From: UBA4132 sp037133675
Lineage (GTDB): Bacteria; Pseudomonadota; Gammaproteobacteria; Methylococcales; Methylomonadaceae
Assembly (NCBI GenBank): GCA_037133675.1
Contig: JBAXNR010000004.1
Location: 19,088-83,087 of the forward strand
DNA: 64,000 nt
Direction: 5' to 3'
Both the position numbers and the translations under genes were made by a program. Of this stretch, positions 25,185 to 34,175 are shown piece by piece (within the stretch, counting starts at the first letter, position 1; every line of letters starts with the position of its first letter). Under the pieces are notes generated by a model, which saw nothing but the letters and a program-made list of their open reading frames with translations, did no database searches and was not told where the DNA came from.

Positions 25185-25218
25185 GAGCTTACACGATTTC
25201 GAGTAAGCTCTTTTTTTT
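25185..25218 (+). terminator. Rho-independent terminator after tRNA-Leu
   Basis: Stem GAGCTTAC/GTAAGCTC with a 10-base loop, followed by eight T. It begins 12 bases after the tRNA end. The following stretch 25219-25444 contains no gene or repeat that I can recognise. Confidence 0.9.
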
Positions 25219-25444
25219 GTCTAAAATTTTGTGACAACCTCAATTATTCTTTCATCATCTGACTCGCGGACTCCGATATTTAACACGCTGCTTACAAAGT
25301 AGCTTTCCTTTACCTACTTTTTCGGCGGTTTTGCGGAACTGATAGGTGGTAAGCTTTTAACACTCGCCACATACATTCCTTAGAAGTTTAAAATTACAGA
25401 CATCTTTGTAGCACCTACTCCACGAAGTCGGGAAGAACCATTTT

Positions 25445-26293
25445 ATGCCTATACTCATAACAAATAATCATAGCCGAGATATTGCTGGCTTAAAGTATAT
25501 ATATCCTGTGCTATCACGACGAGCGGGTGGCTTGTCGATTGGGGTGAATTTTAATACTAATAATGCCTGTAACTGGCGTTGCATTTATTGCCAAGTGCCT
25601 GATTTAAAAATAGGCGCGGCTCCTGAAATGGATTTTCAGTTATTGGAAGAGGAATTACGGTTTTTTTTAGGATCGGTACTACACGGTGATTTTTATTCAC
25701 GCTTTCACGTTGTCGAAGCTCAACGGGTTATTAAGGATATTGCGATTTCGGGTAATGGTGAGCCGAGTAGTTTGAAAGAGTTTGCTAAAGCGGTGGAATT
25801 AATTGGACGGGTAGCGACTGAGTTTGGCATTTTTCCTAATAGCCGTTATGTGTTGATTACCAATGGTAGTTTAATCCATCAGGCTAAAGTTCAAGCGGGT
25901 TTGAAAATATTAAAAGCTTATGGTGGTGAGGTTTGGTTTAAATTAGACAGTGCCACAGAGCAAGGGCGAATGTTGATGAATAATGTGCGGCAAAACAGTC
26001 AGGTGCAATTAAAAAATTTGTTACTTGCAACCCAGTGCTGCCCGACTAAGCTACAAATATGTTTGCTGGATTATGATAATCAAGGTTTGACTGAAAAAGA
26101 ACGAATAGCTTTTTTGAATTTATTAACCACCATTAAAGCAAAAGCGAGTTTGCAACACATTATGTTATACACTATAGCTAGACCGTCATTACAACCAGAA
26201 GCCAGTCGATTATCCCCATTGTCAATAGCTGTATTACATGAATTTGCGGACGAAATTAGCTTATTAGGTTTTGAGGTATCAGTCAGTGCTTAA
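25445..26293 (+). CDS. Radical SAM protein (COG0731-like)
   Basis: A 282-residue radical SAM enzyme. The cluster-binding motif is ACNWRCIYCQ, with Cys42, Cys46 and Cys49 in the CxxxCxxC spacing. A SAM-binding stretch AISGNGEPSS follows, then LITNGSL. The layout resembles the COG0731 group that includes wyosine-type tRNA enzymes, but bacterial members of this branch are uncharacterised. No C-terminal auxiliary cluster motif is visible. It stands alone between the tRNA gene and a degraded restriction gene. Confidence 0.85.
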   Translation: MPILITNNHSRDIAGLKYIYPVLSRRAGGLSIGVNFNTNNACNWRCIYCQVPDLKIGAAPEMDFQLLEEELRFFLGSVLHGDFYSRFHVVEAQRVIKDIAISGNGEPSSLKEFAKAVELIGRVATEFGIFPNSRYVLITNGSLIHQAKVQAGLKILKAYGGEVWFKLDSATEQGRMLMNNVRQNSQVQLKNLLLATQCCPTKLQICLLDYDNQGLTEKERIAFLNLLTTIKAKASLQHIMLYTIARPSLQPEASRLSPLSIAVLHEFADEISLLGFEVSVSA

Positions 26294-26353
26294 ATCTCTA
26301 GGGGGCGCAAATTTACCATAGATAAGCTCTTAACAAAAAATCGGCGTGTATAT

Positions 26354-27063
26354 TTATCCATCTTTGTCGCCTAACACTTGTTTTGTGTATGCCGCACCGC
26401 TTAATTCCATGCGTTGGCGTTTATCGACTGAACGCAGCTACCCTTTTTTAACCTTGGACTCAATTTTGTCTTGGGTTTCCCACGCTAAGGTATGCCAGTT
26501 GTGAATAATTATTTTCCCACGGCACGATATTAAATGCTTGGTAATAATTTTCTTCACGCGAAGGTAATAACACTTGCGAACGGCTTTTAACGGTTAAATT
26601 CGGGGCAATGATTAACGCATTTTTACTAAATCGGCTATCAGTGGAATAAGTGACTTTATTTAAAAACTGCCAAGCCAAAATCATCGCCATGATTATAGTT
26701 TTGCCTGTACCTGTAGCCATTTAGCGTTCAAACGTGCCACCATCGCCTCGAATGTCTATGCCAACTTTATCAGCGGCGGGTGCTTTATTGAGCCAGATTA
26801 ACTCTAATTGGCAAAAGAAAAACGCGCTATTTTCGCGCTCGGTAGTATCCTGCCAATGCGTTAATAAACGCTTAGTAATGCCTGTTACGCCTGTATAACC
26901 TGCTTCACGCCACGCTTTAACACGCGGGAGAATTTTATTCACCAATTCAATTTCAACAAATAAACCTGCATCATCAAAACCTTTTGCGTTAGGGGTTGCC
27001 ATCACATAACCCGCAGGGCGGCGACCGTCTTTAATCAAAAAATCGCTGGTGAGTTCATAATAC
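26354..27063 (-). pseudogene. Remnant of a DEAD/Res-type restriction helicase subunit
   Basis: A broken gene in pieces. The upstream piece encodes YYELTSDFLIKDGRRPAGYV...GDGGTFER and then stops at 26721. The next codon begins MATGTGKTIIMAMILAWQF, a Walker A that should be in the same polypeptide; intact homologues have a few residues linking FER to MATG. This piece ends at 26460. A short frame to 26354 (LRSVDKRQRMELSGAAYTKQVLG) may be the residual C-terminus. Most of the helicase core is missing, so I call one pseudogene rather than separate genes. It resembles type III Res or related site-specific restriction subunits. Confidence 0.8.
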
Positions 27064-27085
27064 TAATGCTGTGCAGGTTCTTAGT

Positions 27086-27190
27086 GCTACAAACATATTG
27101 CCCCGCTGGGGCAAAGACGCGTTAGCAGCAAAATGTTTGTAGCCAAAACAAACCCAACAAAACAGCCGCGTAGCGGCGATATGTTTGTAG
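27086..27190. repeat. Family E inverted-repeat element
   Basis: GCTACAAACAT at 27086-27096 faces ATGTTTGTAGC at 27133-27143. A further half unit, GCCGCGTAGCGGC then ATATGTTTGTAG, follows to 27190. Small GC-rich hairpins (GCCCCGCTGGGGC) lie inside. It abuts the helicase remnant and may have been part of the event that broke it. Confidence 0.7.
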
Positions 27191-27273
27191 ATATATCATG
27201 TCACAACGATATCACCCGCAAACATTCAATGCCGCGATCATCAATAATTTTCACCGCAATTTTTGGAGCTTTA

Positions 27274-27517
27274 GAGACTGTGAAAGTATTCAAAATCCTG
27301 CTAAAAAACACCGTCATTCCAGCATGGATGCTGGAATCCAGTTACAAGGAGAGCGTAGCGAGGGTTTTGGAGCAGAGTGAAGAATAATATTACTTATAAT
27401 CATGCTGTTACCATCCTTGGCACTGGATTCTGGCATCCATGCCAGAATGACGGGTTTGAAGATTGTTGCATCCGACAAGGAATATTTGTTTGAAATTATT
27501 AATACTTTCACAGTCTC
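27274..27517. mobile_element. MITE-like element, copy 1 (244 bp)
   Basis: Terminal inverted repeats GAGACTGTGAAAGTATT at both ends. Inside is a long imperfect inverted repeat built from CATTCCAGCATGGATGCTGG on one side and the related CCAGAATGAC-ended arm on the other. There is no coding capacity of note. A second copy at 60595-60822 shares the ends and most of the interior. Flanking TTTA and GTTA could be a worn 4-bp target duplication. Confidence 0.85.
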
Positions 27518-27658
27518 GTTAGTGTATAAAAAGCTAACAACAGGTAGAATTAAGCTATTCTGGTTCTACATAATGGTACGATTATAAATACATCCCCTGA
27601 AACCTCGAAAAAAGCTAAGTGTTATGCTATTCATTCGCTACAATACGCACAGTCATTA

Positions 27659-29245
27659 GTGAACCAAAGTCGATTGATGACTTGGTTTGACGAACCGCGA
27701 TACCTAAATCAACTGGAATTCAAAATCTTCAATAATTACTTTTTTCTACCAACATTTATTTTCATCAGCACTTTGTTGCTGTCCGCTTGTACCTTAGGGC
27801 CTGATTTTGTACGTCCTGATAGCACCGATACTCAAAACTATACGAGCGGCAAACCATTAAAATTGACTGGTGAGCAATCTTTAGTGATGGGTAAGGAGAT
27901 ACCCGCGCAGTGGTGGATGTTATTTCGTTCGCCACCGCTTGCTGCATTAATAGACAAGGCATTAAAACACAGCCCTGATTTACAAGCTGCGCAAGCCGCA
28001 TTGACCGAAGCGTCAGAAATAGCGACCGCAAAACAAAGCTCCTTGTTTCCTACTGTCGATGCTAGTTTTTCTAGCTCCCGCTTAAAAACCACAGGCGCAC
28101 AATTTGGTAGACCTGATGCAGGTGGAACATTGTTCAATCTTGACAATGCGACTATCAAAGTCTCCTATACGCTGGATGTTTTTGGTGCAGTACGCCGTCA
28201 ACTGGAAGGCTTGATGGCGGAAGCAGATTATCAGCGGTTTCAATTGGAAGGTGCGTTTTTAACTTTATCCAGCACTATTGTCACCACGGCAATTGAAGAA
28301 GCGGCATTACGCGATCAAATCAGCACGACGGAAAAACTGATTAAGGCGAGAGTCGAGCAACTAGCTATTGCTAAGCAGCAATTTGAATCAGGCGGCACGT
28401 CACAAGTTGATGTATTGACCCAGCAAGCAGAATTGGAACAAGAGCGTACTGCGTTACCGCCGTTACAAAAGCAATTAATGCAGGCGCGTCATCGTTTAAC
28501 GGCGTTAGTGGGAGATTTACCCAGCAACGATCTAGCCGCGCAATTTACTTTAGCTGATTTGAAACTGCCATTAGAATTACCTTTGAGCATTCCGTCTAAA
28601 TTGGTCGCACAACGTCCAGATATTCGAGCGCAAGAAGCCTTATTACACGCGGCGAATGCAAAAATTGGGGTGGTTGCCGCTCAGATGTTCCCAGATTTTA
28701 CCATTAGCGCGAATGCAGGCAGTATTGCTACCAAGATGGGTGATTTGTTTATGCCAGGCAGTGCTATTTGGACTACAGGGCTTAATTTATTACAGCCTGT
28801 TTTTCACGGTGGCGAAAATATACATCAAAACCACGCGACTGTTGCCGCTTATGAAGCGGCTGCGGCGCGTTATCGCAGTACGGTATTGCTAGCCTTTCAA
28901 AATGTAGCCGATAGTTTGACCGCACTAGAAGCCGATGCCAGCGCAGTCAAGGCGCAAACTGCCTCTGAACAAGCGGCACTGGCAAGTTTAGAACTGAGTC
29001 GTACCCAGTATCAAGTCGGTGCGGTAAGTTATTTATCGTTACTCACAGCGCAAAACACTTATCAACAAGCGCGACTCGGACAAATCAAAGCGCAAGCAAT
29101 CCGTTTAGCCGATACTGCCGCGCTGTTTCAAGCCTTAGGGGGTGGTTGGTGGAATCGTGCTGATTTATCTAGGACGTTGGCAGCGCAACAGAAAAAACCA
29201 GAAACATCGTCGTTCTTGCCCTTTTTCGATTGGAATTTTAAATAA
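27659..29245 (+). CDS. RND efflux outer membrane lipoprotein (NodT/OprM family)
   Basis: A 528-residue TolC-type channel. The lipobox LLLSAC follows a hydrophobic segment near residues 30-45, then CTLGPDFVRP, the usual start of OprM/NodT proteins. Two OEP repeats are visible, including PAQWWMLFRSPPLAALIDKAL, RVEQLAIAKQQFESGGTSQVDVLTQQAELE and VGAVSYLSLLTAQNTYQQA. The listed start is GTG; ATG at 27677 (MTWFDEP) is an alternative, and the N-terminal stretch before the signal is longer than usual. It is the first gene of a three-gene efflux operon: it overlaps the adaptor start by one base. Confidence 0.92.
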   Translation: MNQSRLMTWFDEPRYLNQLEFKIFNNYFFLPTFIFISTLLLSACTLGPDFVRPDSTDTQNYTSGKPLKLTGEQSLVMGKEIPAQWWMLFRSPPLAALIDKALKHSPDLQAAQAALTEASEIATAKQSSLFPTVDASFSSSRLKTTGAQFGRPDAGGTLFNLDNATIKVSYTLDVFGAVRRQLEGLMAEADYQRFQLEGAFLTLSSTIVTTAIEEAALRDQISTTEKLIKARVEQLAIAKQQFESGGTSQVDVLTQQAELEQERTALPPLQKQLMQARHRLTALVGDLPSNDLAAQFTLADLKLPLELPLSIPSKLVAQRPDIRAQEALLHAANAKIGVVAAQMFPDFTISANAGSIATKMGDLFMPGSAIWTTGLNLLQPVFHGGENIHQNHATVAAYEAAAARYRSTVLLAFQNVADSLTALEADASAVKAQTASEQAALASLELSRTQYQVGAVSYLSLLTAQNTYQQARLGQIKAQAIRLADTAALFQALGGGWWNRADLSRTLAAQQKKPETSSFLPFFDWNFK

Positions 29246-30372
29246 TGATTAAGCGTTTACTGATTATGCTCGTTATCGTCGGGCTAATATTTGGTGGTAT
29301 TTTTGGCTTTATTAATTTTAAAGCCAAAATGATTAAGCAATACATGGCTTCTATGGGCAACGCATCGCAAACTGTTTCTACCACCGTTGTTAGTTATCAA
29401 GATTGGTCATCTAATCTGAACGCAGTGGGTAGTTTAGCTCCAGTTCAAGGTGCTGATTTAAGCGCGGAAGTATCGGGCATAGTCACAGAGATTTTTTTCC
29501 AGCAAGGCGATGATGTGGTTGCGGGGTCGCCGCTGGTGCAACTTAAAGCTGATGATGACATTGCCAAACTAAAATCACTAAAAGCCACCGAAGAACTTGC
29601 TCATCTGACTTATCAACGCAATCAAGCACAGTTGCTGGCGAAAGCGATTAGTCAGCAAATAGTGGACAGCAATAAAGCGGATTTGACTAGAGCCAGTGCG
29701 AATGTTGCCGAACAACAAGCCTTGGTGAATAAAAAATTAATTCGCGCCCCTTTTTCAGGACACTTAGGCATTCGTACCGTAAATCTTGGGCAATATCTGA
29801 ATGCTGGCACATCGATAGTCACGCTACAGGCATTAAATACCCTGTATGTAGATTTTTTCCTACCTCAGCAAAGTTTGGCTAAAATCGCTATTGGTCAAAC
29901 AGTTGAGGTTCATATTGATGCGTATCCTAGCCAAAAATTCATGGGTAAAGTGGTAGTAATTAATCCCAAAGTCGATGCAAATACTCGCAATGTGCAGATA
30001 AGGGCGGTGCTTGATAATGCCAAACACCAATTGTTATCGGGTATGTATGCCAATGTGGAAGTTGTCACGGATTCAGCGCAACACGCCATCACCTTGCCGA
30101 ATACCGCAATTAGTTTTAACTCTTATGGTTCTACCGTGTTTTTAATCGAAACCAACAAAGATGAGCAAGGCAAAGAAAAACTCACAGCCAAACAAGTGTT
30201 TGTGACCACAGGCGCGACACGCGGCGATCAAGTGGCGATTGTTAAAGGCATTAAAGAAGGTGATACCATTGTTACCTCAGGGCAACTCAAGTTACGCAAT
30301 GGCTCGGTGGTGCTAATTAATAATACGGTACAGCCCAGTAATGAAGCTAATCCACAACCTAACGACTTATAG
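29245..30372 (+). CDS. RND efflux periplasmic adaptor (membrane fusion protein)
   Basis: A 375-residue HlyD/AcrA-family adaptor. One N-terminal membrane anchor at about 5-25, then the lipoyl-like half (GSLAPVQGADLSAEVSGIVTEIFFQQGDDV), a short helical hairpin, the second lipoyl half (LIRAPFSGHLGIRTVNLGQYLNAGTSIVTL) and a beta-barrel domain. The order channel-adaptor-pump differs from the common adaptor-pump-channel order. Its start TAATG overlaps the preceding stop. Drug or metabolite range cannot be inferred. Confidence 0.93.
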   Translation: MIKRLLIMLVIVGLIFGGIFGFINFKAKMIKQYMASMGNASQTVSTTVVSYQDWSSNLNAVGSLAPVQGADLSAEVSGIVTEIFFQQGDDVVAGSPLVQLKADDDIAKLKSLKATEELAHLTYQRNQAQLLAKAISQQIVDSNKADLTRASANVAEQQALVNKKLIRAPFSGHLGIRTVNLGQYLNAGTSIVTLQALNTLYVDFFLPQQSLAKIAIGQTVEVHIDAYPSQKFMGKVVVINPKVDANTRNVQIRAVLDNAKHQLLSGMYANVEVVTDSAQHAITLPNTAISFNSYGSTVFLIETNKDEQGKEKLTAKQVFVTTGATRGDQVAIVKGIKEGDTIVTSGQLKLRNGSVVLINNTVQPSNEANPQPNDL

Positions 30373-30374
30373 TT

Positions 30375-33300
30375 ATGAATTTTACTGATATTTTCATACA
30401 CAGACCTGTATTAGCGACCGTTGTTAGCTTGGTGCTGTTGGTATTGGGATTACGCGCCTTAAGCAATCTACCTATTTTGCAATATCCGCGCACGGAAAAC
30501 GCGGTTGTCACCGTGACCACGGTTTATTATGGTGCTGACCCTGAATTGGTTGCGGGCTTTATTACCACGCCGTTGGAAAATGCAATTGCCCAAGCCAATG
30601 GTATTGATTACCTCACTTCATCCAGCAAAAGCGGTATCAGTACGATTACCGCCAATTTACAGCTCAATTTCAATACTGATAATGCTTTGACTGAAATCAG
30701 TGCCAAAGTCAGTTCGGCAATTAATCAATTACCACCCGAAGCACAAAATCCGTCAATTAGTCTTAGAATCGGTGAAACCATCGATTCCATGTATATCGGT
30801 TTTTCCAGTGATGTATTACCCGCTAACAATATCACCGATTATATATTGAGTTCTGTACAGCCCAGATTACAAGCAGTCGAAGGTATACAAACCGCTGAAA
30901 TATTGGGTGGCAAAAATTTTGCTCTGCGTGCGTGGTTAGACCCCGATAAGTTAGCCGCTTACGCGCTGAATGCAGCGGATGTCAGTGTCGCGTTAGCTAA
31001 AAATGATTTTTTATCGAGTTTGGGCAATACCAAAGGCTCAATGGTGCAAGTGAATTTAGTCGCCTCGACCAGTCTGCACACCGTTGAAGAATTTGAAAAT
31101 CTGGTTATCAAACAACAAAACAACGCCATTATTCGCTTAAAAGATGTGGCGAAAGTGACTTTAGGCGCGGATGACTACGAATCCAGCGTGGCATTTGATG
31201 GTAATAAAGCAGTGTATGTCGGCTTGCAAATTGCCCCGAATGCTAATTTGTTGGAAGTCATTGGGCGGGTGAAAGCGGTTCTTCCTGATATTCAAGCGCA
31301 ACTGCCCACAGGTATTGAGGGAAAAATCGTTTACGATGCTACCAACTTTGTCCAAAGTGCGATTGATGGCGTAACACGCACACTGATTGAAGCCTTGCTC
31401 ATCGTTATTTTAGTGGTGTTTGCGTTTTTGGGTTCACCGCGTGAAATTCTGATTCCGATTGTTGCTATACCGTTGTCGCTAGTCGGTACGTTTATCATCA
31501 TGCTGTTATTTGGCTTCTCGATTAATTTATTGACCTTATTGGCGTTAGTTATCGCCATTGGTTTAGTGGTCGATGATGCCATTATTATTGTTGAAAACGT
31601 CAATCGGCATTTAAAACAAGGTATGAAACCCACCGCCGCGTCATTACTCGCAGCGCGTGAATTGTCTGGGCCCATTATTGCCATGACTATCGTATTAATC
31701 GCCGTGTATGTGCCTGTGGGTTTTCAAGGCGGTTTAACAGGCGTGTTATTCACCGAATTTGCGGTAACGTTGGCAGGCGCGGTGACTATTTCGGCAATAG
31801 TCGCGCTGACTTTATCACCGATGATGTGTTCTAAAATGTTAGCGCACACCGATGAACATGAAGGTTGGCAAGAAAAAACCATTGCCTTTATCGACAGTAT
31901 TTTTGACCGCGTAAATAGCCGTTATGCTCGCACTTTGCACGGTTCTTTGAATTATTTACCTGTCACCGTTGTGTTCGCGCTGATTATGTTGGCAAGTAGT
32001 TATTTTCTCTATCAAAGTGCGAAAAGCGAACTCGCACCGCAAGAAGATCAAGGCATTGTTATCACTTTCGCATCATCCGCCCCGAACGCGACATTGGAGC
32101 AACGTCTACTGTCTTCGCGTCAAGTCTATGAAAAAATTGTCAAACATCCCGAAACTAATCATGTATTTCAACTCGATGTTCCAGGGCAATCAGTCGGTGG
32201 AATGGTACTGAAACCGTGGAATGAACGCACGCTCACTAGCAACGCACTCCAGCCTATCGTTCAGCAAGAAATGAATGATATTGCAGGCAGCCGTGTTGCG
32301 GTTATTCAGCCGCCTTCTCTTCCTGGAAGTCGCGGTATGCCGATACAGTTCGTCATCAACTCCACCGAATCAGTGGCGCAAATGCTGGCTGTCTCTGAGC
32401 AATTTATGCAGGACGCGCAAAAAAGCGGAATGTTCATGTTCTTAGACAGTGATTTAAAAGTCGATCAACCACAATCACGCGTTATCATCGACCGCAATAA
32501 AACCGCGCTACTGGGCTTAACCATGCAGGATGTGGGAGCGTCTTTAAATGCCATGCTAGGCGGTGGTTATGTCAATTATTTCAGTCCTGCCGAACGCTCT
32601 TACAAAGTGATACCGCAAGTTCAGCAAAAATCACGGCTCAATGCAGAGCAGTTGCTCAATTATCAGTTTCGCACTGCCACAGGTGAATCAGTCGCTTTGT
32701 CCACCATTGCCACCATTAAAAATGAAACCGTGCCACAATCGTTAAACCATTTTCAACAGCTAAATTCTGCGACTATTTCAGGTGTACCGTTACCCGATGT
32801 CGCCTTAGGTGACGCGCTCCATAGCCTAAAAGAACTTGCAGAACGCACATTACCAAGAGGTTATTCACTGGATTACAGCGGACAATCACGCCAACTCATG
32901 CAGGAATCCAACGCCTTTATCATCACTTTTTCATTCGCGTTAATTATTATCTTTCTAGCATTAGCAGCGCAATTTGAAAGTTTTCGTGATCCGTTGATTA
33001 TTTTAGTGTCTGTGCCAATGTCGATTGCAGGCGCGTTAATCTTTGTTGCTTTAGGGATTGGCAACGCCACACTGAATATTTATACCGAAGTGGGTTTTGT
33101 CACCTTAATGGGCTTAATCAGTAAACACGGCATTTTAATCGTCGAATTTGCCAATAACAGCCAACGCGAAGGGCTATCTAAACGCGAGGCAATTGAACAC
33201 GCCGCCGCAACCCGCTTACGACCCATTTTAATGACCACTGCCGCAATGGTATTAGGTGTATTACCGCTTATTTTTGCCACAGGTGCAGGCGCGGCATCAC

Positions 33301-33431
33301 GTTTTAATATGGGATTAGTCATTGCCACAGGTTTGGCAATTGGCACATTATTTACCCTGTTCGTTGTCCCAGCGGTGTATTTGCTAATCGGACAAAATCA
33401 TTCAAAATTGGTAATTGAAGACGAACTATAA
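30375..33431 (+). CDS. RND efflux pump, inner membrane permease (HAE1 type)
   Basis: A 1018-residue AcrB/MexB-type proton-driven pump. Twelve membrane helices in two sets; the proton relay motif GLVVDDAIIIVENVNRH in helix 4 contains the Asp pair, and Lys of helix 10 lies in the GLISKHGILIVEFAN region. The N-terminus FIHRPVLATVVSLVLLVLG is typical. The two-acid pattern and hydrophobic porter domains indicate a multidrug or metabolite pump, not a heavy-metal (HME) type. It starts 2 bases after the adaptor. No TetR-like or two-component regulator is adjacent, so its control is not evident. Confidence 0.94.
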   Translation: MNFTDIFIHRPVLATVVSLVLLVLGLRALSNLPILQYPRTENAVVTVTTVYYGADPELVAGFITTPLENAIAQANGIDYLTSSSKSGISTITANLQLNFNTDNALTEISAKVSSAINQLPPEAQNPSISLRIGETIDSMYIGFSSDVLPANNITDYILSSVQPRLQAVEGIQTAEILGGKNFALRAWLDPDKLAAYALNAADVSVALAKNDFLSSLGNTKGSMVQVNLVASTSLHTVEEFENLVIKQQNNAIIRLKDVAKVTLGADDYESSVAFDGNKAVYVGLQIAPNANLLEVIGRVKAVLPDIQAQLPTGIEGKIVYDATNFVQSAIDGVTRTLIEALLIVILVVFAFLGSPREILIPIVAIPLSLVGTFIIMLLFGFSINLLTLLALVIAIGLVVDDAIIIVENVNRHLKQGMKPTAASLLAARELSGPIIAMTIVLIAVYVPVGFQGGLTGVLFTEFAVTLAGAVTISAIVALTLSPMMCSKMLAHTDEHEGWQEKTIAFIDSIFDRVNSRYARTLHGSLNYLPVTVVFALIMLASSYFLYQSAKSELAPQEDQGIVITFASSAPNATLEQRLLSSRQVYEKIVKHPETNHVFQLDVPGQSVGGMVLKPWNERTLTSNALQPIVQQEMNDIAGSRVAVIQPPSLPGSRGMPIQFVINSTESVAQMLAVSEQFMQDAQKSGMFMFLDSDLKVDQPQSRVIIDRNKTALLGLTMQDVGASLNAMLGGGYVNYFSPAERSYKVIPQVQQKSRLNAEQLLNYQFRTATGESVALSTIATIKNETVPQSLNHFQQLNSATISGVPLPDVALGDALHSLKELAERTLPRGYSLDYSGQSRQLMQESNAFIITFSFALIIIFLALAAQFESFRDPLIILVSVPMSIAGALIFVALGIGNATLNIYTEVGFVTLMGLISKHGILIVEFANNSQREGLSKREAIEHAAATRLRPILMTTAAMVLGVLPLIFATGAGAASRFNMGLVIATGLAIGTLFTLFVVPAVYLLIGQNHSKLVIEDEL

Positions 33432-33443
33432 AACGAAAAATTC

Positions 33444-33488
33444 TGGCGTGCCAGCTTTGCTTGCACGTCAGGCAAAGCTGGCACGCCA
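33444..33488. repeat. Palindromic repeat after the RND pump
   Basis: Perfect 17-bp arms, TGGCGTGCCAGCTTTGC and its complement, around an 11-base loop, 12 bases after the pump stop codon. It may act as a terminator-like stem, although there is no T run. Confidence 0.85.
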
Positions 33489-33576
33489 TTAAAAGTTTGG
33501 TTTTGGCTAAATTGGCAATTACCGACAAGTTAATAAGGTGTAAAATCTCCCTATTGCAACCAACAGGGACAGCTTA

Positions 33577-34158
33577 ATGACACTCACCGAACTCCTCAAA
33601 GATTCCGCGTACAAACTCACCCAATTTACACACGCACAAATTCAAGCCTTAGAAAACAGCATCATCATTAAACAAATACGCGATAAAGCCACGCCTTATA
33701 TTGTCTGTTTAGTACGCGGCAAAGAAATAAAACTCACGCCTGAAGAAGTCGTGCGTCAGTTATATTTAATGGTATTAATTGATGATTTTAAATATCCCAT
33801 CAATAGAATAGCGATTGAATATGGCGTTACCTTTGGACGTGAAACTAAACGCGCTGATATTTGTATATTCGACAAAGACCGCCCCACTGTTCCCTATATA
33901 TTGGTTGAATTAAAAAAGCCAAAATTAAAAGATGGTAAAGACCAATTAAAAAGTTATTGTAATGCCACAGGCGCACCGATGGGCGTTTGGACAAATGGTG
34001 ATTCAATATCATGGTATCAGCGCAAAGACCCAAATTATTTTGAAGATATACCCAGAATACCCAGCGCATTAGAAAAGTTATCCGATGTATTATCCGCCCG
34101 TTGGACAATTGATGATTTAAGAAGTCTTAATAAACTGGTTAAAGAGAAAAATCGCTAA
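33577..34158 (+). CDS. N-terminal nuclease part (HSDR_N) of a frameshifted restriction-modification gene
   Basis: A 193-residue HSDR_N_2-type domain with a PD-(D/E)xK-like core: RADICIFDKD, then PYILVELKKPK supplying the E-x-K, and a DQLKSYCNATGAP helix. The frame ends at 34158 in a run near AAAAA. Adding one A would continue KSLKDLILE directly into the methylase MEDEVLANAG. I therefore think this and the next gene were, or can be, one polypeptide: nuclease + methylase + specificity. As it stands the nuclease is severed from its methylase, and it is uncertain whether it retains function. Confidence 0.82.
   Translation: MTLTELLKDSAYKLTQFTHAQIQALENSIIIKQIRDKATPYIVCLVRGKEIKLTPEEVVRQLYLMVLIDDFKYPINRIAIEYGVTFGRETKRADICIFDKDRPTVPYILVELKKPKLKDGKDQLKSYCNATGAPMGVWTNGDSISWYQRKDPNYFEDIPRIPSALEKLSDVLSARWTIDDLRSLNKLVKEKNR
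34147..34151 (+). other. A5 tract at the site of a one-base frameshift
   Basis: The bases GAGAAAAATCGC end the nuclease frame six bases before a stop. One extra A would read E-K-K-S-L-K-D-L-I-L-E-M and join the downstream frame without any gap. A homopolymer slip is the simplest cause: a mutation, a phase-variable tract, a programmed shift, or a sequencing error. Confidence 0.8.
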
Positions 34159-34175
34159 AAGATTTAATTCTCGAA

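Noticed and set aside
26460..27038. Two short adjacent frames that could be listed as separate genes
   Set aside because: Together they spell the N-terminal region and Walker A of one restriction helicase with a stop between them, so one pseudogene is more likely.
27133..27511. Several 60-85 codon frames on both strands within the first MITE region
   Set aside because: They are products of the inverted repeats themselves and have no gene-like features.
31331..31684. Minus-strand frame of 117 codons opposite the RND pump
   Set aside because: Shadow of the pump's coding sequence; composition is antisense-like and there is no motif.
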